IMG/VR virus record: IMGVR_UViG_3300045999_003132
Location: 1-56,298 of that record
Length of the DNA stretch: 56,298 nucleotides
Origin: a virus
Direction: 5' to 3' (one strand)
Made by a program: the position numbers and the translations under genes. The notes beneath the pieces are model-generated. The model searched no databases. It saw only the letters and a list, made by a program, of their open reading frames with translations, and had not been told where the DNA came from. Below are positions 48,122-56,298 of the stretch, in pieces. Numbering within the stretch: the first letter of the stretch is position 1; each line of letters starts with the position of its first letter.

Positions 48122-50549
48122 TGAACTTGTTGGCAAGGTAGACAAACTTGACAAGGAGCAGCGAAAGGCAACTACTGGTGCCGCTCAAATGGGCATCCAA
48201 ATATCCAACGTAGGAAAACAGATTATTTCAGCGTTCGGCATAACAACTGGCATAGCTGGATTTGTTTCCATTCTACGGAATGCGATAAAAATATCGGCTG
48301 ACTTTGAGGCCCAGATGTCAAAGGTTCGGGCGGTTAGCGGTGCAACCAATAAGGAGATGGCCGAACTTGAAAAGACCGCCAAGCAATTAGGCGCGTCAAC
48401 CATGTTCACGGCCACACAGGTAGGTCAGCTTCAAGAGGAATACGCGAAGTTGGGTTTCACCACGGAACAGATACAACAAGCCACAGCCGCAACGCTTGAC
48501 CTCGCAGCCGCAACGGGTTCAAGCCTTGCACAAGCTGCGGAGGTTGCGGGTGCAACGGTTCAGGGGTTCGGATTGGACGCAGCGGAGACGGTACGTGTAA
48601 CGGACGTAATGGCTCAATCATTCAACAGGTCTGCACTTGATATTGAACGGTTCAAAGAGTCCATTAAACTTGTCGCGCCTATTGCACGGGCCGCGAACAT
48701 AGACCTTGAAACGACCACGGCACTACTTGGCGAACTTGCTAACGCTGGTCTAAGTGGGTCAATCGCGGGTACGGCATTGAAGAACCTACTTAGTAAGCTG
48801 TCAGATGAGAACAGCGACCTTAGTAGACAGTTAGGCTTTGCGGTTAAAAACAGCGATGACCTATTCTTAGCCTTTGAGAAGTTGGCGAAGATGAACATTG
48901 ACCTTACGGCGGCAACGGAACTCACAGACGAAAGGAGCAAGGCGGCATTCATTACGTTGTTCAATGGTATCGACACGGTAAAGGAATTGGACGTGGCGTT
49001 GAGGGACGCAGCAGGTTCTACTAAGGAAATGGCCCGTATAATGCAGGACAATCTGCAAGGGTCGTTGACCATCCTTTCGTCAGCATACGAGGGCTTTATC
49101 CTTAAAGTGATGGAGGGCAACGGGCTACTGAAAGACTCCGTTGACGCTATTGCCACGGGTCTATCAAAGTACACGGAGGCGTTATCCATTACAGAACAGA
49201 CGGGGTTCAAAGCGTTGGACGTGGCGTTGCTATTGATAACGGCTAACGGCAAACTAAAAGAGGCACAGGAGGCGGCTACTATTGCAAGCGCGGAGAATGC
49301 CAAGCAATTAGCATTGGATAACGCGGAGATTCTTAAGGCGTTGGGCAGTCAGGCCGATGCGATTCGGGAGGTGGTCAGGCAAGCGAACACGTTAGCCACG
49401 TTGAACGAGGAACTAAAGCTGTTAAAGGAGAACTTGGAAAACACAGAGATAGGTTCTAAGGCGTTCTTTGAGGCGGGTGTTCAGATTGAGAAAAAGGCCA
49501 AAGAGATTGAGGCGGCTATCCGTTCACTTAGGCTTGCAGGAATTGAACCCGCGGGGCTTACATTGCTCAACCCGAAGGCCATAAAAGAGGTCACGGACGT
49601 ATCGTTGAAGTCGTTGAATGACGCACTGGCAAAGGCGAAGAAGAACAAAGATGAAGCCTTTGAGTTTGGGGGTAATTTGAAAAAGGCCGAGGCCGATATA
49701 TTGGCATTGGAGAAGCGCATAAAGTCTTTCAATGATGAAATAATTGAGGGTGGATATAACGTAAGAACCAACGTACTTGAAAATGTACAGGAGCAGGCAC
49801 AGGCCGACATAGACGCAAGGGATGAGAACCTTACAAACGCGCAAATGTTCTTTCAATCCATTCAGGACATTAACAACGCCATCACGTCCGCAATCATGGC
49901 GGGGCATGAGCAGGAACAGATAAGCCTCGACAATCAATTGGAGGCGGGTCAGATAAGCCGCGAACAATATGACCAACGTAGACGGCAACTTGAAAGGGAA
50001 AAGGCGCAAGACGCTAAAACGGCTGCAATATTTAATGCGGTAATTGGAACGGCCCTTGCCGTGGTTAACGCCCTTGCAGTAGGGCCGCCACAGGGCTACA
50101 TCTTGGCCGCGATTTCGGCCGCGTTGGGTGCGGTTGAGATAGGCGTTATTTCCGCTCAACCGTTACCACAATTCGCCACGGGTGTAATCGGGCTGCAAGG
50201 CGCGGGAACGGAGACAAGCGACAGCATACACGCTCGTCTGTCAAAAGGGGAGAGCGTAATGACAGCAGCCGAAACGCGAAAGTATCGCCCAATTTTGGAG
50301 GGCATAAGGCGCGGCACGTTGGATGAGATTATACGGGAGAACTACGTGCGCCCTGCGATAGACACGGCCCTATTAAACGGGTTCGCTGACATGGGCCAAA
50401 GTGCAGACCTAAACGGGATAACGGCCAAGCTGTCCGACCACAACATAATCGCGGCAATGGATCGCAACAGGTCGGCCACGGTGTACGGGTTGAAGATGTT
50501 GGCAGACAAGTTGGACAAACGGACACCGAAACGCGGAGGATATGCTTAG
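48060..50549 (+). CDS. Tail tape measure protein, TP901 family
   Basis: The 829 residues show the TP901 core: FEAQMSKVRAVSGATNKEMA, LGASTMFTATQVGQLQEEYA, KLGFTTEQIQQAT and a following NAGLSGSIAGTALKNLLSKL. Coiled-coil stretches lie at about 420-700, and a hydrophobic segment near 650-700 (AVIGTALAVVNALAVGPPQG) is followed by a C-terminal GAGTETSDSIHARLSKGESV motif common in these proteins. Length predicts a tail of roughly 120 nm. It is unrelated to the 587-residue tape measure at 3167. Confidence 0.93.
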   Translation: MADEIVAVYRAEVEQYKKAVDELVGKVDKLDKEQRKATTGAAQMGIQISNVGKQIISAFGITTGIAGFVSILRNAIKISADFEAQMSKVRAVSGATNKEMAELEKTAKQLGASTMFTATQVGQLQEEYAKLGFTTEQIQQATAATLDLAAATGSSLAQAAEVAGATVQGFGLDAAETVRVTDVMAQSFNRSALDIERFKESIKLVAPIARAANIDLETTTALLGELANAGLSGSIAGTALKNLLSKLSDENSDLSRQLGFAVKNSDDLFLAFEKLAKMNIDLTAATELTDERSKAAFITLFNGIDTVKELDVALRDAAGSTKEMARIMQDNLQGSLTILSSAYEGFILKVMEGNGLLKDSVDAIATGLSKYTEALSITEQTGFKALDVALLLITANGKLKEAQEAATIASAENAKQLALDNAEILKALGSQADAIREVVRQANTLATLNEELKLLKENLENTEIGSKAFFEAGVQIEKKAKEIEAAIRSLRLAGIEPAGLTLLNPKAIKEVTDVSLKSLNDALAKAKKNKDEAFEFGGNLKKAEADILALEKRIKSFNDEIIEGGYNVRTNVLENVQEQAQADIDARDENLTNAQMFFQSIQDINNAITSAIMAGHEQEQISLDNQLEAGQISREQYDQRRRQLEREKAQDAKTAAIFNAVIGTALAVVNALAVGPPQGYILAAISAALGAVEIGVISAQPLPQFATGVIGLQGAGTETSDSIHARLSKGESVMTAAETRKYRPILEGIRRGTLDEIIRENYVRPAIDTALLNGFADMGQSADLNGITAKLSDHNIIAAMDRNRSATVYGLKMLADKLDKRTPKRGGYA

Positions 50550-52503
50550 TATCTCATCGCCTGAGTTCTCCATACAACAGGAGCCTAACGGACTTCGGGA
50601 GATGTCGCATCGCGTGTATTTCTCGGATGACTTGGGCGGGTATCTCGAAGAGTTCAGCGGTGACCTGATATTCTACGGGGCAGACTACACTTATCTACGG
50701 AGGCGGTTCTTTACGGACGGTTGTGCGGTCGTACCTGTTGTGATTGAGGATGGTTGCGGGTTGCGTCTTACTGGTAATCTGTTTCTTAATGATGCTGAGT
50801 GGAGGCCCGATAAATGCGAAGTCACATTGCAGGTAGTTGATTCGGGCTTTCTTTCATTGATTGACCAGAACAAGGAAATCAAAGCATTTGTGAACGTGCC
50901 AAGGTCAAAGAATGACATTGACATTTCAGCATACACGGTAACGCAAAACAACCTGACATTCTCACTGCACGACACCAACGCAACACCCGCGCAAACTGAC
51001 GCAACAGGGCGGCAAGGGGTGCGGCTATACGATGCGTTACGGATGCTTATAGCGTTCATGTCGGACGGTATCATAACGATGGTAAGCGATTACCTGAACC
51101 CCGCATTTGCGGACGGTGACGGTATCCCTACGTTGGTTGTGGGCAGCGAGATAAGGACGGGCGCAAACGATGAGTGGCCGCGCATAAACTTTCAGGACTT
51201 GTTCGGTGATGCCCGTAGCCTTTACAACCTTGCCTTTGCGCCTGAGATTGTGAACGGCCAACCCGCTCTAAGGATTGAACCCGTTGCCTATTTCCGTCAG
51301 CAGCTTGGGTCAACGGTATTCTCGGACGTTAGCGAACTTAGCCAAAAGGCGGTGCTGAGTCAGTACTACGCGATTATGAAATTCGGGAGTAAGCGAACCG
51401 ATCCGCTGGAATATAACAACCAATACTTTCCACCTGCTACATTCTACGCATGGCAGGAGGAGGAGTTCCACCTTTTAGGTCAGTGCAACACTAAGGCTAA
51501 CTTAGACCTGACCATGAGCGAATTGGTCACGGACACGAACCGCATTCAGATAGCACTCCCGACAACAGCGGGAGGGCAGGATGATGACGGCATAGACAAG
51601 GACATTGCCTTAGTTACGTTCGACAGCAACAACGTGACGGTTATCTACACGAACCCGACCGATGTAACGCAAAGGTTCTACAATAACAGCCTTACCAACT
51701 TTGAGGTCGCTAACAGGTGGGGTAATGGAGTACCGTTCCCGATTGTGCAGTTCCTTGGAGTGGGCAGCAATCAGGCGGAGGCTGTTGCGATAACGGTTCA
51801 GAATCCGACATGGGTTCCCGTAACTGGATTGTTCGGGGCACGGGCGGCATTCCTAAAGTTCCCTTTGAGCGCATTCCCTAACGGATTTGATCCTGGGGCA
51901 AACCTTACGCAAGGGGTGGAAACATTGCAAACATTGGATGCACCACTATTCACGTTCAACGGTGACGTTACGGGATACACGGCCCCCGTGTCTGCCATCT
52001 TCACCGTTCAGGCCGACATAACCTTTGCGGATAACGTTAGCGCGTTTCTACTTGTTGGCAGATTTGACAGCCTCGGAAACTACATCGAACGAACAATAAT
52101 GCAGACCGTTTCGGAGGACGTGAACATTACCCCACAGACGGGAACAAGAACATACGGGCAAGCGTTGGTCTATGCAAACGCAACGGATAGGTTATTCATT
52201 GCAGCGGTGACTGACGCGAACACCGAGATAAACATTGAGACGTTCACGGAATCATCGTTTAACGTCCTCGACCCGTTCACGTTTGAGCAGACGTACAACC
52301 CGAACGATAACCTTCTAATTGAAACGTCCTATGAGTACCCCATGACATCGGTGGAATGGATGAATTTTCTAAGCGAGCAGTTCAAATCAATGACCGTAAC
52401 GTATAACGGTGGCATGGTGCAGGGATACATTAAAGACGTGACGCGGCAACTTGAAAACGGCAATACCGATTGGCTTATTCGTTCTAACTTTGGCAACAGC
52501 TAA
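50542..52503 (+). CDS. Tail hub / distal tail protein candidate
   Basis: The 653 residues follow the tape measure directly, where siphophages keep the distal tail and hub proteins. The N-terminal half (REMSHRVYFSDDLGGYLEEF, WRPDKCEVTLQVVDSGFLSL) is compatible with a hub domain; the C-terminus (EQFKSMTVTYNGGMVQGYIK) is also beta-rich. No sheath or baseplate wedge genes follow, so the second tail is probably non-contractile. Confidence 0.6.
   Translation: MLSISSPEFSIQQEPNGLREMSHRVYFSDDLGGYLEEFSGDLIFYGADYTYLRRRFFTDGCAVVPVVIEDGCGLRLTGNLFLNDAEWRPDKCEVTLQVVDSGFLSLIDQNKEIKAFVNVPRSKNDIDISAYTVTQNNLTFSLHDTNATPAQTDATGRQGVRLYDALRMLIAFMSDGIITMVSDYLNPAFADGDGIPTLVVGSEIRTGANDEWPRINFQDLFGDARSLYNLAFAPEIVNGQPALRIEPVAYFRQQLGSTVFSDVSELSQKAVLSQYYAIMKFGSKRTDPLEYNNQYFPPATFYAWQEEEFHLLGQCNTKANLDLTMSELVTDTNRIQIALPTTAGGQDDDGIDKDIALVTFDSNNVTVIYTNPTDVTQRFYNNSLTNFEVANRWGNGVPFPIVQFLGVGSNQAEAVAITVQNPTWVPVTGLFGARAAFLKFPLSAFPNGFDPGANLTQGVETLQTLDAPLFTFNGDVTGYTAPVSAIFTVQADITFADNVSAFLLVGRFDSLGNYIERTIMQTVSEDVNITPQTGTRTYGQALVYANATDRLFIAAVTDANTEINIETFTESSFNVLDPFTFEQTYNPNDNLLIETSYEYPMTSVEWMNFLSEQFKSMTVTYNGGMVQGYIKDVTRQLENGNTDWLIRSNFGNS
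52485..52492 (+). promoter_or_regulatory. -7 box before receptor-binding candidate
   Basis: TAACTTTG, exact match, ten bases before the ATG at 52503 and inside the end of the hub gene. Confidence 0.55.
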
Positions 52504-54137
52504 TGAGCCTCGGACTTATCCCATACCAACCCCTGCCTTTCGGATTAGAGGACAACTGTACCCTACCCTGCGGCTCTTGGATTCAGAAGATAGCCCCTAC
52601 TGATAGCACCTCATTCCAATTCACTTACGGGGCTTGCGGGAACACTAACAACGTACTGACCAACGGAGACTTCACTTCTGGCGGTACGGGGTGGACGGTG
52701 ACAGGCGCATGGATTTACTTATTTGGGTGGGCGCGTTCACCTTTGGGCGGTGGCGGCAACATTCAACAGGCGATAGCTTTGACGGGGTTTGTGGAGTTGA
52801 CGTTCGGATTGGATGTTAACGTGGGTTCAATGGTGCTAAGTTCAAACCTTGGCATAATTTATTTCTACACGTTCGGAGGGCAGAAGTCCGTTGTGTTTGA
52901 TGCCACGGGAATGACTAACATCAACTTCTTCTTCGGGTCTGCTGGAGGCGGTGCGTTGCAGAATGTGATAGTCCGTCCCATCAGTTCAGACGTTCGCACT
53001 TCGATAATCGCAGCCGATGGCACGGCTTTCCCTGTTGGTTCTTCCATTACAGAAACGATAACGGACGGGTTCATTACGATGGCAGTGGATTGGGCCGCGC
53101 TAATAACGGCGGGGACTACATACGGCTGCTATTCCTTTGCCGTTTATGACCCATGCCAATGTTCGCAGTTCGGATTCATCGGGGACGACTTTGACACGCC
53201 TAATCAGTTTGATGTAACCGTTGGAGGGTCAAACAATGCGGACGTTAGCGGTGGCGATATGACCGTGACCAATAGCGGGGTGAGTGCGGTGACGGTTGTT
53301 CGGAGAAATGTTCTTTGCGTTGGGGTGGCCTATGAAGTCACCTACACGCTTACGAACATGGCAGCGGGTGACACGTTCCGCCTTGCATCGGGTACGGCTA
53401 ACGGGGTACTGAGGAACGCGGACGGAATATATACCGAAACGATAACGGTCACGGCTACGAATGATTTGCCGCAAGACCTGCGCTTTGTGTTCGGGTTCGT
53501 GGGCGGTCTGCACGCAGTGACGCTCAACGGTTTCAGCATTGAGGCGGTTGAGCCAATCATTACATATCAGTCCGTACAGTTCCAATTGACGGACACGGTT
53601 AGCTGCAACAACTGCACTGTGTTGGTGGAGGCTTGTGGTAATGGCAATCAACTGAATTTCGGTTTTGACGGGTCAGGGTTCAAACCTTCAATCCGTATAG
53701 AGGGTACTTTGCGTGGGACGGGGTATCCGTCAACCCGTACGCAATACGAGTTCGCAACGGGTAAGCGCGTAGTCCCTTACGCACGGTTGCGCAAGGCGAG
53801 GTCTTTTCTTTTCGGTGCTCCTGAGTATGTGCATGACTTCATGCAGACGCTTATAGCATTGGATAACGTGTATATTAACGGGCGGCTCAGTTACTGCGAG
53901 GATGATGAGTACCCGACCCCATCTTTAGAAGCTGACGTGGACTTTGGTACGGTGACTATGACATTCAGTGATAAGACGGAACTGACCGAGAAACGACCAT
54001 GCGCGGTAACGGCTGACATCGGGTGCAGCGGGGCTTACTCCGTGGCATTCAGCGGCACGGGTGGCCTGTCATGGGGTGGCGGGGTGAGCAACAAAACAGA
54101 AGCGATAAACGGACTAATACTTACTTACAATGGCTAA
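52503..54137 (+). CDS. Tail protein with CBM-like modules
   Basis: The 544 residues include two regions that look like carbohydrate-binding modules: NVLTNGDFTSGGTGWTVTGA near 55, and a similar layout near 225 (FDVTVGGSNNADVSGGDMTV). Cys pairs (CTLPCGSW, CQCSQFG, CNNC) may form disulfides outside the cell. The C-terminal third (YARLRKARSFLFGAPEYVHD) is more conserved-looking. A receptor-binding tail-tip role fits its place after the hub. Confidence 0.55.
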   Translation: MSLGLIPYQPLPFGLEDNCTLPCGSWIQKIAPTDSTSFQFTYGACGNTNNVLTNGDFTSGGTGWTVTGAWIYLFGWARSPLGGGGNIQQAIALTGFVELTFGLDVNVGSMVLSSNLGIIYFYTFGGQKSVVFDATGMTNINFFFGSAGGGALQNVIVRPISSDVRTSIIAADGTAFPVGSSITETITDGFITMAVDWAALITAGTTYGCYSFAVYDPCQCSQFGFIGDDFDTPNQFDVTVGGSNNADVSGGDMTVTNSGVSAVTVVRRNVLCVGVAYEVTYTLTNMAAGDTFRLASGTANGVLRNADGIYTETITVTATNDLPQDLRFVFGFVGGLHAVTLNGFSIEAVEPIITYQSVQFQLTDTVSCNNCTVLVEACGNGNQLNFGFDGSGFKPSIRIEGTLRGTGYPSTRTQYEFATGKRVVPYARLRKARSFLFGAPEYVHDFMQTLIALDNVYINGRLSYCEDDEYPTPSLEADVDFGTVTMTFSDKTELTEKRPCAVTADIGCSGAYSVAFSGTGGLSWGGGVSNKTEAINGLILTYNG

Positions 54138-54738
54138 TTCAATCAACGTCACAGACCTTACTCCTATCGTTGCGGGTGCAATCACAACAGGTCAACAAGT
54201 GACCATTTACGACCAATCAGGCAACGCAGGACGGGCAGCGATTGAGGACGTTGTGGCGGCTGGTGCTGCTAATCCGTTGTTGCTATTGGACACTACACCC
54301 GTGGCAACTACTGCGGTAGTTACGGAGGAGACCCTGTTCAGCCAGAACGTGGGAGGACGATGGGAAATCGGAGAGATGCGCAGGATAGTTGTTGGCTTTA
54401 CCACAGCCGCCAACAACCATATAAAGACCATGCGGGTGAAAATCGGGGCGGTGGAGGTTTACAATTCAGCTACCGCAGCCCCAACCGATACGACCCCGAA
54501 CGATGCGCGGGTGGTGGTGGACTTCCTTTGTACCCGTCTGACCACTACCACCATGTACGTGATAGGTGCGGCAACAATAAGCGATTCGGGCAACTGGATT
54601 TCAGCGGCAACGGGAGAGATTACGGGGCTACCTGCAACCGTTGGCCTAACGATAGCGGTGACAGGTCAGAACGGAACGGCCAGCGCGGGTGATATTCAAT
54701 TCGAAAGCATGAGCGTTATCAAAGTCGGAAACGTTTGA
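54130..54738 (+). CDS. Tail fibre-like protein
   Basis: The 202 residues start SINVTDLTPIVAGAITTGQQ, a common start of phage fibre and tip proteins, followed by a helical linker and a jelly-roll-like C-terminus (IAVTGQNGTASAGDIQFESM). Overlaps of eight and four bases join it to its neighbours. Confidence 0.55.
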   Translation: MANSINVTDLTPIVAGAITTGQQVTIYDQSGNAGRAAIEDVVAAGAANPLLLLDTTPVATTAVVTEETLFSQNVGGRWEIGEMRRIVVGFTTAANNHIKTMRVKIGAVEVYNSATAAPTDTTPNDARVVVDFLCTRLTTTTMYVIGAATISDSGNWISAATGEITGLPATVGLTIAVTGQNGTASAGDIQFESMSVIKVGNV

Positions 54739-55640
54739 GCCTCCAATCCGCGATAAAAGCCAAAGTAGACGCGCTGCAACAAGTCCCGAACGCATGGGCG
54801 AACGGTGTGATGAGGTTGCAGCCGTCACTTTTGGCGCGGTTGCAAAGGCTAACGGGACAGCTTACAACGGATTCGGACGGCAACCTTTTACTTGACGTTG
54901 CCAACCTTGCGCGGGTCGATGAGATAATCACGGAACTTGCCCGATTCCTTACGCGGTCGGAATACTCCGAGATGGTCACAGGCTTAGCGGAAGAGTTCGC
55001 ATTGCAACAAGGCCGAACCATTGCCTACTTTGAGGCGGCAACGGGTGCAGTACCATCCGTGTCAACGTTCGCATCAACACGATACGCACAGGCAAGCGCA
55101 GCCGCAATAAGGAACATAGCCGCGAATGTCCCCGACCAGTTCCTAATGACACCGATTCGAAACGCGCTACTTGAAGGGATAAGCACGGGCAGCGGTTACA
55201 CGTCCCTATTGGAGAACCTGCAAAGCATTATGATAGGCACGGACACTACGGAGGGCAACCTACTCCGCTACTCCAGACAAATAGTTTCCGACAGCTTGGC
55301 CGTGACAGACAGGGAGTTCACCAACATTGTGGCAAATGATTTGGAGCTTGATTGGTACTTATACGCGGGTGGCGAGATAGACACGACCCGCTGTTTCTGC
55401 GATGCGAGGAACGGTCTGTACTGGCACAGGGAGGAGGTCAAAGCGTGGGGCCGTGGTGAACAGCTTGGCGCGTGTGCAACGGGTAGCGGATGGGCGGGAA
55501 TGTTCAAAGGAACTAACGAAAGCACTATATTTGTCTATTGCGGGGGTTACAACTGCCAACATTCACTACTGCCCGTCTCGGAGTTCATCGTACCTGCTGC
55601 GGATATGGAACGGGCCAAGTCAAAGGGATACGTGAAATAG
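54735..55640 (+). CDS. Phage head morphogenesis (MuF-like) protein
   Basis: The 301 residues end in the MuF-type C-terminal pattern: EIDTTRCFCDARNGLYWHRE, a Trp-rich spacer, then FVYCGGYNCQHSLLPVSEF. Conserved Cys/His residues may hold zinc. MuF-type proteins bind the portal and enter the head; some carry injected effector domains. Here the N-terminal 190 residues are helical. The start is a TTG overlapping the upstream stop. Its place after tail genes suggests the portal lies beyond the window. Confidence 0.7.
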   Translation: MSLQSAIKAKVDALQQVPNAWANGVMRLQPSLLARLQRLTGQLTTDSDGNLLLDVANLARVDEIITELARFLTRSEYSEMVTGLAEEFALQQGRTIAYFEAATGAVPSVSTFASTRYAQASAAAIRNIAANVPDQFLMTPIRNALLEGISTGSGYTSLLENLQSIMIGTDTTEGNLLRYSRQIVSDSLAVTDREFTNIVANDLELDWYLYAGGEIDTTRCFCDARNGLYWHREEVKAWGRGEQLGACATGSGWAGMFKGTNESTIFVYCGGYNCQHSLLPVSEFIVPAADMERAKSKGYVK

Positions 55641-55674
55641 TTGTACGTTTACGGCCTAATTAATCCCGAACGGA

Positions 55675-55836
55675 TTGAAACCATTAAAACGATTAGCCGC
55701 TATTCCCGTTTACATCATTGCGTTGTGCATTTCAACGCCTATCTGTTTGATAAGGTACTTGGCCTTTGGGATTGATGACTCAAACGAGTTCATGGATAGG
55801 TTCATGTATCGCGCTTTGAACAATCTGATTGACTGA
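55675..55836 (+). CDS. Small membrane protein (TTG start)
   Basis: This 53-residue frame starts with TTG at 55675, a start type also used at 44221 and 54735. It has one membrane helix (LAAIPVYIIALCISTPICLI) and a charged tail (DDSNEFMDRFMYRALNN). It ends one base before the ATG of the superinfection-immunity gene, which suggests joint function in the membrane. Confidence 0.5.
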   Translation: MKPLKRLAAIPVYIIALCISTPICLIRYLAFGIDDSNEFMDRFMYRALNNLID

Positions 55837-55837
55837 A

Positions 55838-55993
55838 ATGACATACCTACTAATCCTTGCCGTTATCTATTTCATCCCTACAATGGTAGGGTGGAATCAC
55901 AGGAACGTTACCGCTATCATTCTGCTCAACATCTTTCTTGGATGGACGTTCATCGGTTGGGTGGTGGCGTTGGTATGGGCGGCAACTAAATAA
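55838..55993 (+). CDS. Superinfection immunity protein (T4 Imm-like)
   Basis: The 51 residues fit the small superinfection-immunity family: YFIPTMVGWNHRN, then IILLNIFLGWTFIGWVVALV and a final WAATK. Two membrane helices flank a short basic loop. In T4, Imm blocks DNA entry of later phages at the inner membrane. The gene is flanked by the small membrane gene at 55675 and a glycosyltransferase. Confidence 0.8.
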   Translation: MTYLLILAVIYFIPTMVGWNHRNVTAIILLNIFLGWTFIGWVVALVWAATK

Positions 55994-55998
55994 AACAC

Positions 55999-56298
55999 AT
56001 GCAAGATAAAGCCGTAACCGTGGTCTGCACATCGTTTAACAGACCCGACCTACTTGCCGCAACCCTTCGCAGCTTTCACAGGTTCAACACGTACCCTATT
56101 GCCGCTTTCATCGTGCAAGAGGACGGCGGGGTTATCGGGTGCAATGACCATTTGCGCGATGAGTTCCCGTCCGTGCAGTTCCGTTACAACCCGAAGCGGT
56201 TAGGGCAGATCAAATCAATAGACGCGGCCTATGCGACCGTGACCACGCCCTACATTTTTCACATGGAGGAGGATTGGGAGTTCTACCGTGGCTCCTTC
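55999..56298 (+). CDS. Family 2 glycosyltransferase, cut by window end
   Basis: One hundred codons are visible: VTVVCTSFNRPDLLAATLRS, FIVQEDGGVIGCNDHL and HMEEDWEFYRG. Over 95 residues it matches the enzyme at 12878 at 75 positions by hand alignment, so the active-site acidic motifs are shared. The DNA differs at many third codon positions, pointing to an old duplication or separate acquisition. It runs off the window edge. Confidence 0.8.
   Translation, partial: MQDKAVTVVCTSFNRPDLLAATLRSFHRFNTYPIAAFIVQEDGGVIGCNDHLRDEFPSVQFRYNPKRLGQIKSIDAAYATVTTPYIFHMEEDWEFYRGSF

Noticed and set aside
49524-50159. 211-codon minus-strand frame
   Set aside because: Antisense to the coiled-coil part of the second tape measure; composition reflects the complementary strand.
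55526-55533. TATATTTG box inside the MuF-like gene
   Set aside because: It is an exact match but lies more than 140 bases before the next start, within conserved coding sequence (around TIFVYCGG), so chance is likely.
1-56298. CRISPR array, tRNA genes, integrase, reverse transcriptase or diversity-generating element
   Set aside because: No regularly spaced repeats, cloverleaf-like sequence with a CCA end, or recombinase and reverse transcriptase motifs were seen. A lysogenic lifestyle cannot be shown from this window.

Overview
This window looks like double-stranded DNA tailed-phage DNA (free phage or prophage) from a Bacteroidetes host. The host assignment rests on more than fifteen exact or near-exact copies of the Bacteroidetes -7 promoter box TAnnTTTG, often only 4-5 bases before a start codon. 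It also rests on host-typical families: a BT4734/VirE-type primase-helicase, a DUF3127-like OB-fold protein and signal peptides ending in AFGQ or ASAQ. I see no rRNA, tRNA, integrase or CRISPR array. Genes are packed tightly, with many ATGA stop/start overlaps.

Layout. 0.1-9.9 kb (+): a Nu1-like small terminase, then a P2-like contractile tail (sheath, tube, E/E' chaperone pair with a lambda-type frameshift site, tape measure, spike V, W, J, I, collar fibre). A signal-peptide protein and a two-TM protein sit between W and J. 9.9-12.8 kb (-): tail genes D, X and U plus a glycosyltransferase, inverted relative to the rest. 12.9-15.4 kb (+): a glycan cassette (GT2, methyltransferase, DxD glycosyltransferase-like protein, and a GT7 enzyme resembling animal beta-1,4-galactosyltransferases). 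15.4-24.5 kb (+): head module (GpA-type large terminase, gpW, lambda-type portal, prohead protease fused to capsid protein, DUF2190 decoration protein, head-tail joining protein, Gp37-like protein, beta-helix fibre, holin). 24.5-28.5 kb: short promoter-terminator units, a metallophosphatase, lysis genes (M15 endolysin, small TM protein, spanin-like protein) and a low-GC gene flanked by attC-like palindromes. 28.6-43.6 kb (+): replication and recombination (ERF, Gp157, SSB-like, C5 methyltransferase, YopX, primase-helicase preceded by a structured leader, iteron-like repeats, GIY-YIG protein, SF2 helicase, VRR-NUC nuclease, N6/N4 methyltransferase, orphan DnaA domain IV-like protein, HTH regulators). 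43.6-56.3 kb (+): a second, unrelated structural module (possible tail protein, glycosyltransferase, small and large terminase, tail chaperone with a T9 slip site, TP901-type tape measure, tail hub, receptor-binding candidates, MuF-like head protein, superinfection-immunity protein, and a truncated GT2 about 79% identical to the one at 12.9 kb).

The main puzzle is that two complete large terminases of different families, two tape measures and two frameshifted tail chaperones lie in one window: a contractile and a non-contractile virus share one stretch of DNA. Possible explanations are a composite phage, two adjacent prophages, or a chimeric assembly. The second module's portal and capsid genes are not in view and would lie beyond the right edge. 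The most interesting single element is the structured leader at 35.30-35.44 kb, which has two mutually exclusive helices ending at the start codon of the replicative primase-helicase. All family names come from motif recognition by eye; no database search was run.
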